A stretch of 64,000 nt of DNA from Fontibacillus phaseoli. Lineage in GTDB: Bacteria; Bacillota; Bacilli; Paenibacillales; Paenibacillaceae. The stretch spans positions 62,001 through 126,000 of the forward strand of contig NZ_QPJW01000003.1 in assembly GCF_003337355.1 (NCBI RefSeq), given 5' to 3'. A program made the translations under genes and the position numbers. Every line of letters begins with the position of its first letter. Position 1 is the first letter of the stretch. This document shows positions 45,243 to 54,429 of the stretch, in pieces. Below the pieces are notes generated by a model. It had not been told where the DNA came from and made no database searches. It worked only from the letters and a program-made list of their open reading frames with translations.

Positions 45243-45731
45243 ATGGAAAATGATCAAGTCGTCGAACTAGTCCACTTCTCGGAGGAACAGCATTCGACAA
45301 CGCTTGACGGCTTCGAGCTTCCGGAAGAGCAGGCTCGTTTCACCGCGCTGCCGAAAGAGATACTTAGTGTGACGGAGGGGCAATACCGCATCGTCATAGC
45401 AAGTAACGGCGTTCCTGTCGGATTTTTTATGCTTCATGCTACGGATAGAGTGAAAGCTTATTCCGATAATCACAACGCCATGCTGTTGACCGCGTTGTCC
45501 ATCGACCATAAGCAGCAGCGCCAAGGTTACGCCAAGAAAGCAATGCTCGCTTTGTCGGGATTCGTAATGAAGGAATTTCCATCTTGCGACGAAGTGGTTC
45601 TGGTCGTGAATCACAAGAACACACCGGCCCTTCAGTTGTATTGGACAGCCGGTTTTGCGGATACCGGAGAACGCAGAATGGGCCCGATCGGCGAGCAATT
45701 CATCATGAAATTATGTCTTAATAACTTGTAA
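45243..45731 (+). CDS. GNAT-family N-acetyltransferase
   Basis: 162 residues from ATG 45243, eight bases after AAGGAGG. The acetyl-CoA loop is HKQQRQGYAKKAMLAL, followed by EVVLVVNHKNTPALQLYWTAGF. The substrate cannot be predicted. It diverges from the cobD operon and ends in a hairpin shared with the convergent reductase gene. Confidence 0.88.
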   Translation: MENDQVVELVHFSEEQHSTTLDGFELPEEQARFTALPKEILSVTEGQYRIVIASNGVPVGFFMLHATDRVKAYSDNHNAMLLTALSIDHKQQRQGYAKKAMLALSGFVMKEFPSCDEVVLVVNHKNTPALQLYWTAGFADTGERRMGPIGEQFIMKLCLNNL

Positions 45732-45733
45732 AA

Positions 45734-45778
45734 AAAGCCGTTCCCACGGAGCGCGGTCACGCTCACTGAAACGGCTTT
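45734..45778. terminator. Hairpin between acetyltransferase and reductase genes
   Basis: AAAGCCGTT and AACGGCTTT arms with an internal GAGCG/CGCTC pairing; A- and T-rich flanks on both sides suit bidirectional use. Confidence 0.7.
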
Positions 45779-45809
45779 CGATTATTCTTTTTTCATACCA
45801 TTATTAACG

Positions 45810-47039
45810 CTATGCGTAAGTCAACAACGAGTCTAAAACGTCCCCGCCAATGTCTTCCGTGATAACCTTCACAATTTCCCCGCCTTCCAAATAAGCAACG
45901 GCCGGGAAAGTCTCCTGCCCCAGTCTTGCCGCGAGGCCCGGGGATTTATAGACATCCACCTTCGTGACCTTGACCCGGTCTCCGTGAGCTTGTTCAAAGC
46001 GTTCCACGACGGGCAGCAATTCGCGGCAAGCCGGGTCCGTGGCGTTCCATAAATAGACCAAGGACGGCTTTCCGTGATTTAAGATTTGCTGCTCATAGGT
46101 TTCGCATTCCGAAATGTATTTCTCCACTCCGTATCCGGCAATCGCGCCGTCGCCGACGGCCGTCGCCACCTGCTTCAGGAACTTGTCGCACACGTCTCCG
46201 GCGGCGAACACGCCCGGAACGCAGGTCTCCATCTTTTCGTTGATTCGGACGTATCCGTTCCGGTTCAGTTCGAGTTCGCCAGCCACCATATCCGTATTCG
46301 GCGCATAGCCGATGAACAGAAAGCAGGAATCGACCGGAACCGGAATCAGGCTGCCGGTTTTCACGTTTTTGAGCACCACGGTTTCCAGAGAGTCTTGCCC
46401 TTCGAACGAATCCACCACGGTATTCCAAACGAATTCCATTTTGGTATTTTCCAGTGCCTGAGCCTTTGCGATTTCGTTGCAGTCCATTTTCCCGGGATCA
46501 TGCATGACCGAAACGATGACCTTGTCGGCGAACCGGGTCAGGAACATGCCTTCTTCGATGGCCGCGTCCCCGCTGCCGACGACCATGACCGTCTTGCCCG
46601 TATTTGCCGCTGCATCGCAGGTCGCGCAGAATGAAATCCCCTTATCGTACAAAAAGTTGTCTTCGTTGCGTGCTCCCGTCAATCTAGGTTTCCCTCCGCT
46701 GGCGACGACGACCGCTTTGCATTCGTAAATGTTCCGGAACGTCTCCACTGTCTTAACCTCTCCTTGGAGGGAGACCGATCTCACGTCGGTCATTTTAAAA
46801 TCTACGCCGAATTTTTTCGCTTGTTTATGAAACAACCCCATTAATTCGCTCCCCGTCGTCCCTTCGGGAAAACCCGGGTAATTCTCGATTTCGTTGGTGT
46901 AGGTCGCCAACCCGCCGACGAGCGATTTTTCCAAAATCAACGTTTTCAGCCTGGCGCGCCCGCAGTAAATCCCGGCCGTCAAACCTGCCGCTCCGCCGCC
47001 AATGATGACTACATCATATTGTTCCCGTTTCTTATCCAT
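45810..47039 (-). CDS. Thioredoxin-reductase-like flavoprotein fused to a degenerate thioredoxin domain
   Basis: 409 residues. Residues 1-310 are a thioredoxin-reductase-type module: FAD loop VIIGGGAAGLTAGIYCGRAR, redox pair FCATCDAA, NAD(P)H loop VVGSGDAAIEEGMFL, and VPGVFAAGDVCDKFLKQVAT. The last 95 residues follow the thioredoxin fold (LVYLWNATDPACRELLPVVE; ETFPAVAYLEGGEIV), but the first Cys of the CXXC is Asp and only the second remains. It closes an operon with TusA and YeeE/YedE genes, so it may handle sulfane sulfur or selenium entering the cell. A hairpin separates it from the upstream gene. Confidence 0.9.
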   Translation of the reverse strand: MDKKREQYDVVIIGGGAAGLTAGIYCGRARLKTLILEKSLVGGLATYTNEIENYPGFPEGTTGSELMGLFHKQAKKFGVDFKMTDVRSVSLQGEVKTVETFRNIYECKAVVVASGGKPRLTGARNEDNFLYDKGISFCATCDAAANTGKTVMVVGSGDAAIEEGMFLTRFADKVIVSVMHDPGKMDCNEIAKAQALENTKMEFVWNTVVDSFEGQDSLETVVLKNVKTGSLIPVPVDSCFLFIGYAPNTDMVAGELELNRNGYVRINEKMETCVPGVFAAGDVCDKFLKQVATAVGDGAIAGYGVEKYISECETYEQQILNHGKPSLVYLWNATDPACRELLPVVERFEQAHGDRVKVTKVDVYKSPGLAARLGQETFPAVAYLEGGEIVKVITEDIGGDVLDSLLTYA

Positions 47040-47077
47040 GCTGTCTTCCTCCCGACCCTGCCGTTTTCTGGAATAAA

Positions 47078-47099
47078 AGAGGCTGACTGACGCAGCCTC
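47078..47099 (-). terminator. Internal terminator upstream of the reductase gene
   Basis: On the minus strand GAGGCTG-CGTCAGT-CAGCCTC is followed by TTTTATTCC. It lies between the short YeeE gene and the reductase gene and may reduce transcription into the latter. Confidence 0.6.
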
Positions 47100-47137
47100 A
47101 CGAACCCGAAATTTTTCGTTTGCTCGGTCTTAATGAT

Positions 47138-47698
47138 CTACATGAAAAACTTGGCCAGCAATTTGCTGCCGATAAATGCCCCGACGAACAGGAACGCTCC
47201 GAAAATCCAGCCCGAGAGCGACAGCGAGGAGATGGCCGTGAACAGGGCGCCGATATTGCACCCGTTTGCCAATCTCGCGCCGTAGCCCATCAGCAGTCCG
47301 CCCAGAACCGCCGCCACGACCTGCTTTTTTGATTTGATTTTTTTGATTTTAAACTCGGAAGCGAACAAAGTCGCCAATAGCGCGCCTAACACGATCCCGA
47401 GATTGCGGATGGATCCGCCGTCGTTCATGAAGCCGGAGGACAGCGTTTTTTGCGCCTTTTCGGAGCCGAAATAAGCCCACTTGTCCACGTTTCCTCCGAA
47501 CAACTCGTAAATCCAGGCACCCCAGTCCGCGAATGCGCTCGTAACTCCCCAACCTTTTGAGAACACCGCCAGATGCGCCGTGGCGAATACCGCCAATAGC
47601 ACCGCTCCGGCTACGTAGCTTAATGGTTCTTTCAGCAGCCGTTTGTAAAAGCGATTCGAAGATATTTCTAGCCAAAATTGGTTCATTGCCGCAGTCAC
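47138..47698 (-). CDS. YeeE/YedE (TsuA-like) thiosulfate transporter, C-terminal-half-type subunit
   Basis: 186 residues with four or five membrane helices. The conserved signature LLMGYGARLANGCNIGALFT carries the Cys that in TsuA-type thiosulfate transporters relays the substrate; GWIFGAFLFVGAFIGSKLL follows. It is half the size of a typical YeeE/TsuA (about 350 residues), and the other half-sized protein is encoded two genes upstream. The GTG at 47698 or ATG at 47686 could be the start. TusA lies directly upstream. Confidence 0.88.
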   Translation of the reverse strand: MTAAMNQFWLEISSNRFYKRLLKEPLSYVAGAVLLAVFATAHLAVFSKGWGVTSAFADWGAWIYELFGGNVDKWAYFGSEKAQKTLSSGFMNDGGSIRNLGIVLGALLATLFASEFKIKKIKSKKQVVAAVLGGLLMGYGARLANGCNIGALFTAISSLSLSGWIFGAFLFVGAFIGSKLLAKFFM

Positions 47699-47722
47699 CA
47701 GCCTTTCTTCTTCCCTGAACCC

Positions 47723-47950
47723 TTATTTCGTTTTCTCGATGACTACTTCCCATTCGCCGTCGGCGATTTCTTCGATTTCCACGTTATGCCCTTGCTTTCT
47801 GGCCCACTCGGGAACGTTCTTCATCGCACAGCTGTGGTCGATCGAAACGATGAGCACGTCTCCCGCTTTCAGATCCGCCATCTTTTTCTCCGTTCTCATC
47901 AAAGGAACCGGACAAGCTTCTCCCAAACAATCCAATGTAAATTCAGCCAT
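47723..47950 (-). CDS. tusA: TusA/SirA-family sulfur carrier protein
   Basis: 75 residues. The signature LDCLGEACPVPLMRTEKKMA contains the single Cys that carries sulfur as a persulfide (CPxP motif). It lies between the two half-transporter genes, as in known thiosulfate-uptake (TsuA-TsuB) loci where the TusA-like partner receives the sulfur. A second TusA-like gene is at 49781. Confidence 0.92.
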   Translation of the reverse strand: MAEFTLDCLGEACPVPLMRTEKKMADLKAGDVLIVSIDHSCAMKNVPEWARKQGHNVEIEEIADGEWEVVIEKTK

Positions 47951-48004
47951 TGTAAAATCCCACCTTTAATTTAATTTTTTTAATGAAAAAAATAACTTAA
48001 CTGG

Positions 48005-48694
48005 TTACTCCGCGCTGCCCATTTTCTTCTCCTGCCATTTGACCGCCGCGATATACAGCAGAAGGATGATCAGGAATTGAACCAGCAACGCGCCGAGCCA
48101 GCCGAATACGTCCGGCAGGAAGACGCTGGGCGACTCCTTGATGACGTTAGCCCGCCACCAGCCCATATCGTGCGCTCCCCACAGCGAGCCGATCACGAAG
48201 AAAACAAGCGACAGCATTTGCATCGTAAAGCCTTCTCCGACCCGCATCAGCGTACCGGATGCGCAGCCGCCGGCAATGACCATGCCGATGCCGAACAAAA
48301 CGGCGCCAATCACCAGCGCGAAGCTGATTTGCCCTACGTTATCCATGCCGGGGATCGGATTTCCGCCCGCGAAAGCCGAATATTTAATGGCCGTAAATCC
48401 GATGGTGGCGAGCGAACAGGCGATCAGGACCGCCCGGGTCACCGACGTGCTGCCCGTGATGCATGGGTCTCTCAACGATGCGGTAAAGCAAAAGCGCGAC
48501 CTTTGCAGGATGACGCCGAAAGAAAGGCCGAACAGCAGATAAACGACCATTTTGTCGTTATACTGGTTCAAGTAGAAGCCGAATCCTACCACGAGAATCG
48601 TGACCAGCAGCGCGATGGGCAGTTGGCTTTTTTTCGGCTTTCGCGGAGCCCGGTTTCTGCCGCCTGAGAATTCGGGACGATGGATTTGTCCCAT
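48005..48694 (-). CDS. YeeE/YedE (TsuA-like) transporter, N-terminal-half-type subunit
   Basis: 229 residues with a basic 25-residue N-terminus and about five membrane helices. Signature elements: LQRSRFCFTASLRDPCITGS and MVIAGGCASGTLMRVGEGF, which match the first half of YeeE/YedE transporters with their conserved cysteines. It is the first gene of the minus-strand operon and diverges from the LysR gene across 205 bases. Thiosulfate is the likeliest substrate; selenium-containing ions are a possible alternative for this family. Confidence 0.88.
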   Translation of the reverse strand: MGQIHRPEFSGGRNRAPRKPKKSQLPIALLVTILVVGFGFYLNQYNDKMVVYLLFGLSFGVILQRSRFCFTASLRDPCITGSTSVTRAVLIACSLATIGFTAIKYSAFAGGNPIPGMDNVGQISFALVIGAVLFGIGMVIAGGCASGTLMRVGEGFTMQMLSLVFFVIGSLWGAHDMGWWRANVIKESPSVFLPDVFGWLGALLVQFLIILLLYIAAVKWQEKKMGSAE

Positions 48695-48899
48695 AACTTG
48701 TGCACCTCCAAATATGTCTTGTTGGACTTGATTGATTATGTGAAAATAGTAACATAGTTTTGTAAAGCGCAGTCATCAGCATTTTTTATGCTGCATTAGT
48801 TTTGCTAATGGCTCCGCTTGCGCTTCATCACGGACAAACGACCCGACATGAAGTATGCTGTATTCGATGTGAGGACGGTCAACAGGAGGAATATCCGCA

Positions 48900-49784
48900 A
48901 TGAATATGGAAACGCTTAAATTGTTTCGGGACGTGGCCGCGCTGAAAAGCATCTCCAAAGCGGCGCGCAAATCGCATCTTACTCAATCGGCCTTGAGCCA
49001 GCAATTGAAATCGTGGGAAAATATGCTCGGAACGGAACTGCTGTCAAGGAGCAACAGAGGTGCAGAGTTGACGGAAGCCGGAAGCATTGCCGAAAAATAT
49101 GCGGTACAGATCTGCAAACTGTACGACGATATGATGACGGAGATCCAACAACTGCAATCCGTCCGCCGTCAATTGTCGATTTACGCCATATCCGAGGTGT
49201 GCAGCTACGCTTTGCCTTGCACCTTGTACGAAGTCAAACGGCAATTTCCCGATTGCCGCATTACGTTGAACGAGGGAACCTCGTCCAACATCGAGGAACA
49301 TCTCCTGCTTGAAGAAGGGGATATCGGCTTCATTTCCGGACCTTCCTCCAAGACGGAGCTTAGCTCGCACAAGGTGTTTTCGGATAAAGTGATGCTGGTT
49401 GCCGGGCAGAACGTCCTTTGTCCCGACAAAATCACGATCGCGGACCTGCCCCGCTATCCGTTGATCTGGTTTGCTCACCACCGTGCGGTAGAATGCGCGA
49501 TGCAAAATATGCTCGAGGAGACCCCCAAGCTGAACGTGCTGTACAACCTGGAGTCGATCGAAGCGGTGAAGCTTGCGGCGATCAAGGGCCACGGCATGGC
49601 CTTCCTGCCATATATGGCCATAAAAAAAGAGCTGTATGGCAAACAGCTCAGGATCGTTCATATTGACAATTTTCAAGTGCATAACGATATATACATAGTC
49701 AAAAAGAAAAACCAGCGTTGCGACGAAGATATCAAGCAGCTTCTCCGGTCCATGGAAAAAATGCTGGTCGACACTTTGTGTTAA
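48900..49784 (+). CDS. LysR-family transcriptional regulator
   Basis: 294 residues. The N-terminal winged helix is ETLKLFRDVAALKSISKAAR, then KSHLTQSALSQQLKSWENML; the C-terminal sensor domain includes SSNIEEHLLLEEGDIGFISG and AVKLAAIKGHGMAFLPYMAI. It is divergent from the YedE-TusA-YeeE operon, so it probably controls it, in the manner of CysL/CysB-type sulfur regulators. Its stop codon overlaps that of the convergent tusA gene (49781-49784). Confidence 0.92.
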   Translation: MNMETLKLFRDVAALKSISKAARKSHLTQSALSQQLKSWENMLGTELLSRSNRGAELTEAGSIAEKYAVQICKLYDDMMTEIQQLQSVRRQLSIYAISEVCSYALPCTLYEVKRQFPDCRITLNEGTSSNIEEHLLLEEGDIGFISGPSSKTELSSHKVFSDKVMLVAGQNVLCPDKITIADLPRYPLIWFAHHRAVECAMQNMLEETPKLNVLYNLESIEAVKLAAIKGHGMAFLPYMAIKKELYGKQLRIVHIDNFQVHNDIYIVKKKNQRCDEDIKQLLRSMEKMLVDTLC

Positions 49785-50002
49785 ACCTTGGCCTCAATGG
49801 TGATCTCCCAGACTCCATTGATCACTTCCTGAACGGAGCAGATCATGCCCGCGTGGTCGCAAAACTGGGATATGGATTTTCTGGCGCAGCTATGATCGGT
49901 AATCAACAGCACGCATTCACCGTTTTTGATCGCTTTTTGATGTTTTTTCAGCATCATGACGGGCACGGGACAAATTTCGCCCAGGCAATCGATTTCGATC
50001 AC
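49781..50002 (-). CDS. tusA: Second TusA/SirA-family sulfur carrier protein
   Basis: 73 residues with IDCLGEICPVPVMMLKKHQK (CPxP motif) and ACSFA-like carrier features (TDHSCARKSISQFC). It is similar to, but clearly distinct from, the operon copy at 47723. It converges on lysR, with overlapping stop codons. GGAGGGG precedes ATG. Confidence 0.9.
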   Translation of the reverse strand: MIEIDCLGEICPVPVMMLKKHQKAIKNGECVLLITDHSCARKSISQFCDHAGMICSVQEVINGVWEITIEAKV

Positions 50003-50166
50003 GGCGGCAGACCCCTCCTTTCCCTTTTGAATCCCTAATTAAACTCATTATGGCTCCGGTCCCGCCGATCCGTCAAACTCGGAATTCCTTCATTTCGCGG
50101 ATGGTTTGGTTTACAATAGATGGAGAGATTACTTACCAATCCATAATAATGGGGGAATAGAGATCC

Positions 50167-51171
50167 ATGCTGTTTATCGATAATCAGGGAATCACCGATG
50201 CGTCGCTCAATCTGGCCATCGAAGAATACGCGCTCAGACATCTGCCGCTTGAGGACGACAGTTATTTGCTGTTCTATATTAACGCCCCGTCCATCATTAT
50301 CGGCAAGCACCAGAATACCATTGAAGAAATCAACGCCGAATACGTCAAAGACAAAGACATCCAGGTCGTTCGCCGCCTTTCCGGCGGAGGCGCGGTTTAC
50401 CACGATCTCGGCAACCTCAATTTCAGCTTCATTACCAAGGATGACGGCCAATCGTTCCACAATTTCCGCAAGTTCACCGAGCCGGTGGTTCAGGCCCTGC
50501 ACTCCTTGGGCGTCAATGCAGAAATGACCGGACGCAATGACCTGCAGGTCGGCGAACAAAAAATTTCCGGCAATGCCCAATTTGCGACCCGCGGCCGGAT
50601 GTTCAGCCACGGCACCTTAATGTTCAACCTCAATCTGGAGGATGTACAAGCTTCGCTGCATGCAAATCCCGAGAAATTCAAATCCAAGAGCACCAAATCC
50701 GTGCGCAGCCGCGTCGCCAATATCGTCGATTTCCTGGATCGCAGCATGACGATCGAAGAATTCCGTTCGGAACTGTTGCAGCATATCTTCGGCATGGATG
50801 CGGCCTCCGTTCCTCAGTACAAGCTGACGGAAGAGGACTGGGCCAAAATCCACGAAATTTCGAATCAGCGGTACAAGAACTGGGACTGGAACTACGGCTT
50901 GTCTCCGGAAAGCAATGTGAAGCACGCCAAGAAATTTCCCGTCGGCATCATTGATTTACGCATGGACATCAAGGATGGCCATATCCAGGGCATAAAAATT
51001 TATGGCGACTTCTTTGGCGTAGGCGACGTGACCGATATCGAGGACAAGCTAAAGAACGTACGTTATGAAGAAAACGATGTGCGCGCAGCGTTATCCGATA
51101 TCGATGTCAAACATTATTTCGGCAACCTCGAAATGGACGACTTTATCGGGCTCGTATTTTTGGAGGAATAG
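50167..51171 (+). CDS. lplA: Lipoate-protein ligase A
   Basis: 334 residues. The lipoate/ATP site motif is QVVRRLSGGGAVYHDLGNLN, with GRNDLQVGEQKISGNAQFAT downstream; the C-terminal accessory domain is present (about 250-334). LplA attaches free lipoate to dehydrogenase complexes in the cytoplasm. GGGGGAATAG precedes ATG. It stands alone, ended by a hairpin shared with the convergent transporter gene. Confidence 0.95.
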   Translation: MLFIDNQGITDASLNLAIEEYALRHLPLEDDSYLLFYINAPSIIIGKHQNTIEEINAEYVKDKDIQVVRRLSGGGAVYHDLGNLNFSFITKDDGQSFHNFRKFTEPVVQALHSLGVNAEMTGRNDLQVGEQKISGNAQFATRGRMFSHGTLMFNLNLEDVQASLHANPEKFKSKSTKSVRSRVANIVDFLDRSMTIEEFRSELLQHIFGMDAASVPQYKLTEEDWAKIHEISNQRYKNWDWNYGLSPESNVKHAKKFPVGIIDLRMDIKDGHIQGIKIYGDFFGVGDVTDIEDKLKNVRYEENDVRAALSDIDVKHYFGNLEMDDFIGLVFLEE

Positions 51172-51204
51172 ACGGAAGCGAAATAAGGAATAAACTGAAT
51201 ATCT

Positions 51205-51249
51205 AAAAATCCGAAGCGGAGCGCCTTGCCTCCATAACTTCGGATTTTT
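51205..51249. terminator. Bidirectional terminator between lplA and the TDT transporter
   Basis: AAAAATCCGAAG and CTTCGGATTTTTG arms with partial inner pairing; T-tracts on both strands. Confidence 0.8.
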
Positions 51250-51292
51250 GTTTTTGCGGCATCTTTGTCTTTATCGCAGCAACGGATCATGT

Positions 51293-52342
51293 TTATTCTT
51301 TGGACGAGGATCTGTTGCGAAATGACGTAACCTGATGATGGATGAACCCGGCAAGCACCGCCAGCCAAGCCATGGCCGCAATCACCACCATAAAGCGAGG
51401 AATGCCGACCAGGAAGTGCAAGCCCAGCGCTTTGGACAACTGGTAGGTGCTGGTCGTATACATCGCTAACGGAAACGCCATCCCCCAAAACTGCGGATCA
51501 TAGGTGAGCGGATAACGGTGTACGACATGGCGCCAGATCATCAAGACGAACAGCAACGGGATCCACCATGTGCCTGTAATCCAGAAAAATAAGGTAAACC
51601 CTTTCAAGAAGGGAGTGATTTCAATCAGGAGTTGAAAATGTTGCGTATTCAGAATCAAGGTTGACCCCGCCAAAGTAGCAATCGCTACAGCCCCCATGTT
51701 AATCCAGTAAGGAGGCGTCAATGCGGCATATTGGAGTTCGACAAAAGTAAACCGATAAAAGATTAATGTAATGATGCTGAGATAAAGCATGCAGCCCAGC
51801 AAAAACATGCACAAGGTAAAGAACAAGGCCATTTCCCGGCCGATTCCCATTTGGGGAGACAGCAAAGTCCCCAACACGGATACCGACTGGGTCGCAACGG
51901 CCGCGATCAGCCACGCACCGTTAATGCCTTCCGCAAGGCTGGGCTTTTTCTTTCTGACCGTTACCGCAGTAAAAAATGTATACATAATGATCACCCATAG
52001 CGCAATCCCGACCAACCACAGCACGTACGGAATGGCATAATAATGGGCAACCACGATAAATTGGCTGCCGAGAACGCATGTTGCGGCAACCCATGTAAAG
52101 AAACCGGGTCCCATGGAATGGCTCGTTAAGTCTTTAATGACGCGGGGAAGAAATTTTCCGAGGCGAATCAGGTTCAACATCCATAATACGATATAAACGA
52201 CCGCGTTAAAATACAACAAGACGCGCGGAATCTGCGGGATTCCAAGCAGATGCATTGCAATAGACAAAGCCCCGGTTGCCATCACCATCGAAAAATACCC
52301 CGGAAAAAGATTCAAAATCTTGTCGCCAATCCAGCGTCTCAT
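51293..52342 (-). CDS. TDT-family transporter (TehA/Mae1/SLAC1 type)
   Basis: 349 residues from ATG 52342, nine bases after GGAGG. About ten membrane helices; LFPGYFSMVMATGALSIAMH and PYWINMGAVAIATLAGSTLI are typical of the tellurite-resistance/dicarboxylate transporter family. Family members move C4-dicarboxylates, sulfite or act as anion channels. In a window with several sulfur genes, sulfite export is conceivable, but nothing here decides the substrate. Confidence 0.88.
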   Translation of the reverse strand: MRRWIGDKILNLFPGYFSMVMATGALSIAMHLLGIPQIPRVLLYFNAVVYIVLWMLNLIRLGKFLPRVIKDLTSHSMGPGFFTWVAATCVLGSQFIVVAHYYAIPYVLWLVGIALWVIIMYTFFTAVTVRKKKPSLAEGINGAWLIAAVATQSVSVLGTLLSPQMGIGREMALFFTLCMFLLGCMLYLSIITLIFYRFTFVELQYAALTPPYWINMGAVAIATLAGSTLILNTQHFQLLIEITPFLKGFTLFFWITGTWWIPLLFVLMIWRHVVHRYPLTYDPQFWGMAFPLAMYTTSTYQLSKALGLHFLVGIPRFMVVIAAMAWLAVLAGFIHHQVTSFRNRSSSKE

Positions 52343-52635
52343 GATTTTCCGCCTCCATCCCACTCGATTTTATTTGAATGATGTATCAATATAGCATATT
52401 TTAATCATTAAAATTGTGATTATAACGACATTTCCCCCGGAAGGTTCGTCTCTTTCTATAATAAACTGCCATATTTTGCTTTAACCCCGGACTTACATTC
52501 CCGTAAAGGGAATAAATCATCTAAAATAATAATTGCTGAATTGAAATCTTCGCCTTGTGAGGTACAATAGAAACAGTTGCATTTTAGAGACAAAGGGGCG
52601 AACTTCAACATCCGTCCCAAAAAGGAGAGAACCCA

Positions 52636-53439
52636 TTGTATAAACTGATTGCGATCGACATCGACGATACTCTGATCAATGACGACAAGGAAGTAACCCC
52701 CGCCACTCAGCAGGCACTGGAGCAAGCCGTGGCCAAAGGCGCCGTCGTTACCTTGGCGACCGGACGGGCTTATGCTTCCGCCCAAGCCATTGCCCGCCAA
52801 ACCGGACTTAATGTTCCTATCATCACTTACCAGGGGGCGCTGGTAAAAAATCTGTTGGACGAACAAGTGCTGTATGAACGTTACATGCCTAAAGTTGCCG
52901 CGCATAAACTGTTCGAATATTGCATCGAAAACAACCTGCATCTGCAAACATACATCGACGATAAACTGTATGCCCGTGAAGAAAACCAGAAAATCATAGA
53001 TTATACGATTCTTAACAAGACCAAATATTATATCGAACCGGATTTCTCCAAGCTGGTGGCCCAACCGACGCCGAAAATGCTCATCATCGACGAGCCGGAT
53101 TACCTGGACGAAATTGCCCCCGTGCTTCGTGAATTGCTGGGCGACGGCGTGCACATCACCAAATCGAAGCCGCACTTCCTTGAAATCATGCACCACGAGG
53201 GAACCAAGGGCCATGCCCTGAAATTCCTCGCCGCCCACTTCGGCTGCGAACTTTCGGAATGCATCGCCATCGGCGACTCCTGGAACGACCATGAAATGCT
53301 GGAGGCCGCCGGCCTCGGCGTCGCCATGGGCAATGCCATCCCGGCATTAAAGGATATCGCCGACTACGTCACTACAAGCAACAATGAAGACGGCGTCAAA
53401 CACGTCATCGACAAGTTTGTGCTTGGAGTGGAAGTATAG
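52636..53439 (+). CDS. HAD-superfamily phosphatase (Cof type)
   Basis: 267 residues, starting at TTG 52636 after AAAGGAGA. The nucleophile motif IAIDIDDTLINDD is at the N-terminus, TLATGRAYASAQAIA follows, and IGDSWNDHEMLEAAGLGVAM holds the Mg-binding acids. The cap is the C2B type of Cof/YidA proteins, which dephosphorylate sugar phosphates and flavin or PLP derivatives. Substrate not predicted. Confidence 0.93.
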   Translation: MYKLIAIDIDDTLINDDKEVTPATQQALEQAVAKGAVVTLATGRAYASAQAIARQTGLNVPIITYQGALVKNLLDEQVLYERYMPKVAAHKLFEYCIENNLHLQTYIDDKLYAREENQKIIDYTILNKTKYYIEPDFSKLVAQPTPKMLIIDEPDYLDEIAPVLRELLGDGVHITKSKPHFLEIMHHEGTKGHALKFLAAHFGCELSECIAIGDSWNDHEMLEAAGLGVAMGNAIPALKDIADYVTTSNNEDGVKHVIDKFVLGVEV

Positions 53440-53455
53440 ACTTCATTGCATATGC

Positions 53456-53489
53456 AAAAGCACCGGAGCTCGGCTCCGGTGCTTTTTTT
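53456..53489 (+). terminator. Terminator after the HAD phosphatase gene
   Basis: AAAAGCACCGGAGC pairs with GCTCCGGTGCTTTT across three bases, followed by more Ts. It can also serve the convergent hydrolase gene, whose stop lies at its end. Confidence 0.9.
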
Positions 53490-54294
53490 AGCATAAAGTT
53501 ATATTCAGCCCGGTTTCGGCAAATTCCACGCCTTCCGGTAATGGATAGTTCCGGCGCAAATCGATGTCATGCGACATATGCGTAAAAACCGTCCGCTTCG
53601 GCTTTATTTCCCGCAGAAGTTCAAGCGCCTCCTTGACGTCGTACACCGAACGGGTGGAGAAATCCGCTGTCTCATAATAAAAGCTCGTACCCAGAACCAG
53701 CAGATCCAGTCCATTTAACAGACGCCGCTGCTCCGGAGGAAGGGCGATCGAATCCGGGCAGTAGACCCATGCAAAGCCGTTTCTTTCAAGACGGTAAGCA
53801 AAGGAGTAGCCATTTTTGCCGTGGTTTACTTTCCAGCCAAGGATACTCCAACCAGCTAAACCTACTCCATGATCCACGACATGGAAATCGAGATTCCGAT
53901 CGAGCCAGGGATACTGTCGCAATATCGTATCCAGCACTTCCTGTGGGGCATAAAGCTGCCCATTTCGCCCCAACCAGCGGCAAGCGTCCGCCCATTCCGG
54001 CAGGCCGCCGATATGATCGAAATGCGCATGTGTCACCAGCACGCGACCGGCAAAGCGCTGCCCTCGCCTTTCCATCGCGCTGCGCCAATCCGGGCCGCAG
54101 TCGATCAGGAACCCATCTTCTCCGTCGGCCGGGTTCCCTTGACTCTCCTGATTTCTTTCCGCTTCAACCGACACCAGCGAACGGTACCGCCGGTTTATTC
54201 CGTTCGTCCTTGCCTCTTCACAGATAGTGCATTCACAATAAACCCTCGGCACGCCCATGGCGTCCCCCGTTCCCAGAAATACTAGCCTTTCCAT
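53488..54294 (-). CDS. PhnP-like metallo-beta-lactamase-fold hydrolase
   Basis: 268 residues from ATG 54294, preceded by AAGGGGTGGGGTC; a longer open frame has no site. MERLVFLGTGDAMGVPRVYC, then CECTICEEARTNGINRRYRS (a PhnP-type zinc-Cys region) and LVTHAHFDHIGGLPEW (HxHxDH). FTHMSHDID is a further metal-binding motif. PhnP homologues are phosphodiesterases acting on cyclic phosphates. A phn locus is not seen here, so the substrate is open. Confidence 0.88.
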   Translation of the reverse strand: MERLVFLGTGDAMGVPRVYCECTICEEARTNGINRRYRSLVSVEAERNQESQGNPADGEDGFLIDCGPDWRSAMERRGQRFAGRVLVTHAHFDHIGGLPEWADACRWLGRNGQLYAPQEVLDTILRQYPWLDRNLDFHVVDHGVGLAGWSILGWKVNHGKNGYSFAYRLERNGFAWVYCPDSIALPPEQRRLLNGLDLLVLGTSFYYETADFSTRSVYDVKEALELLREIKPKRTVFTHMSHDIDLRRNYPLPEGVEFAETGLNITLC

Positions 54295-54429
54295 GACCCC
54301 ACCCCTTTTGCCCATCCAACAGCACTGATTCCGGCGACGCAAAAAAACATGGTTCACCATTGTCAGGCTCCACGTACCGACAGATTTACCGTCATGATAA
54401 TAGGCAACATTAAGCTTATCATAACACAA

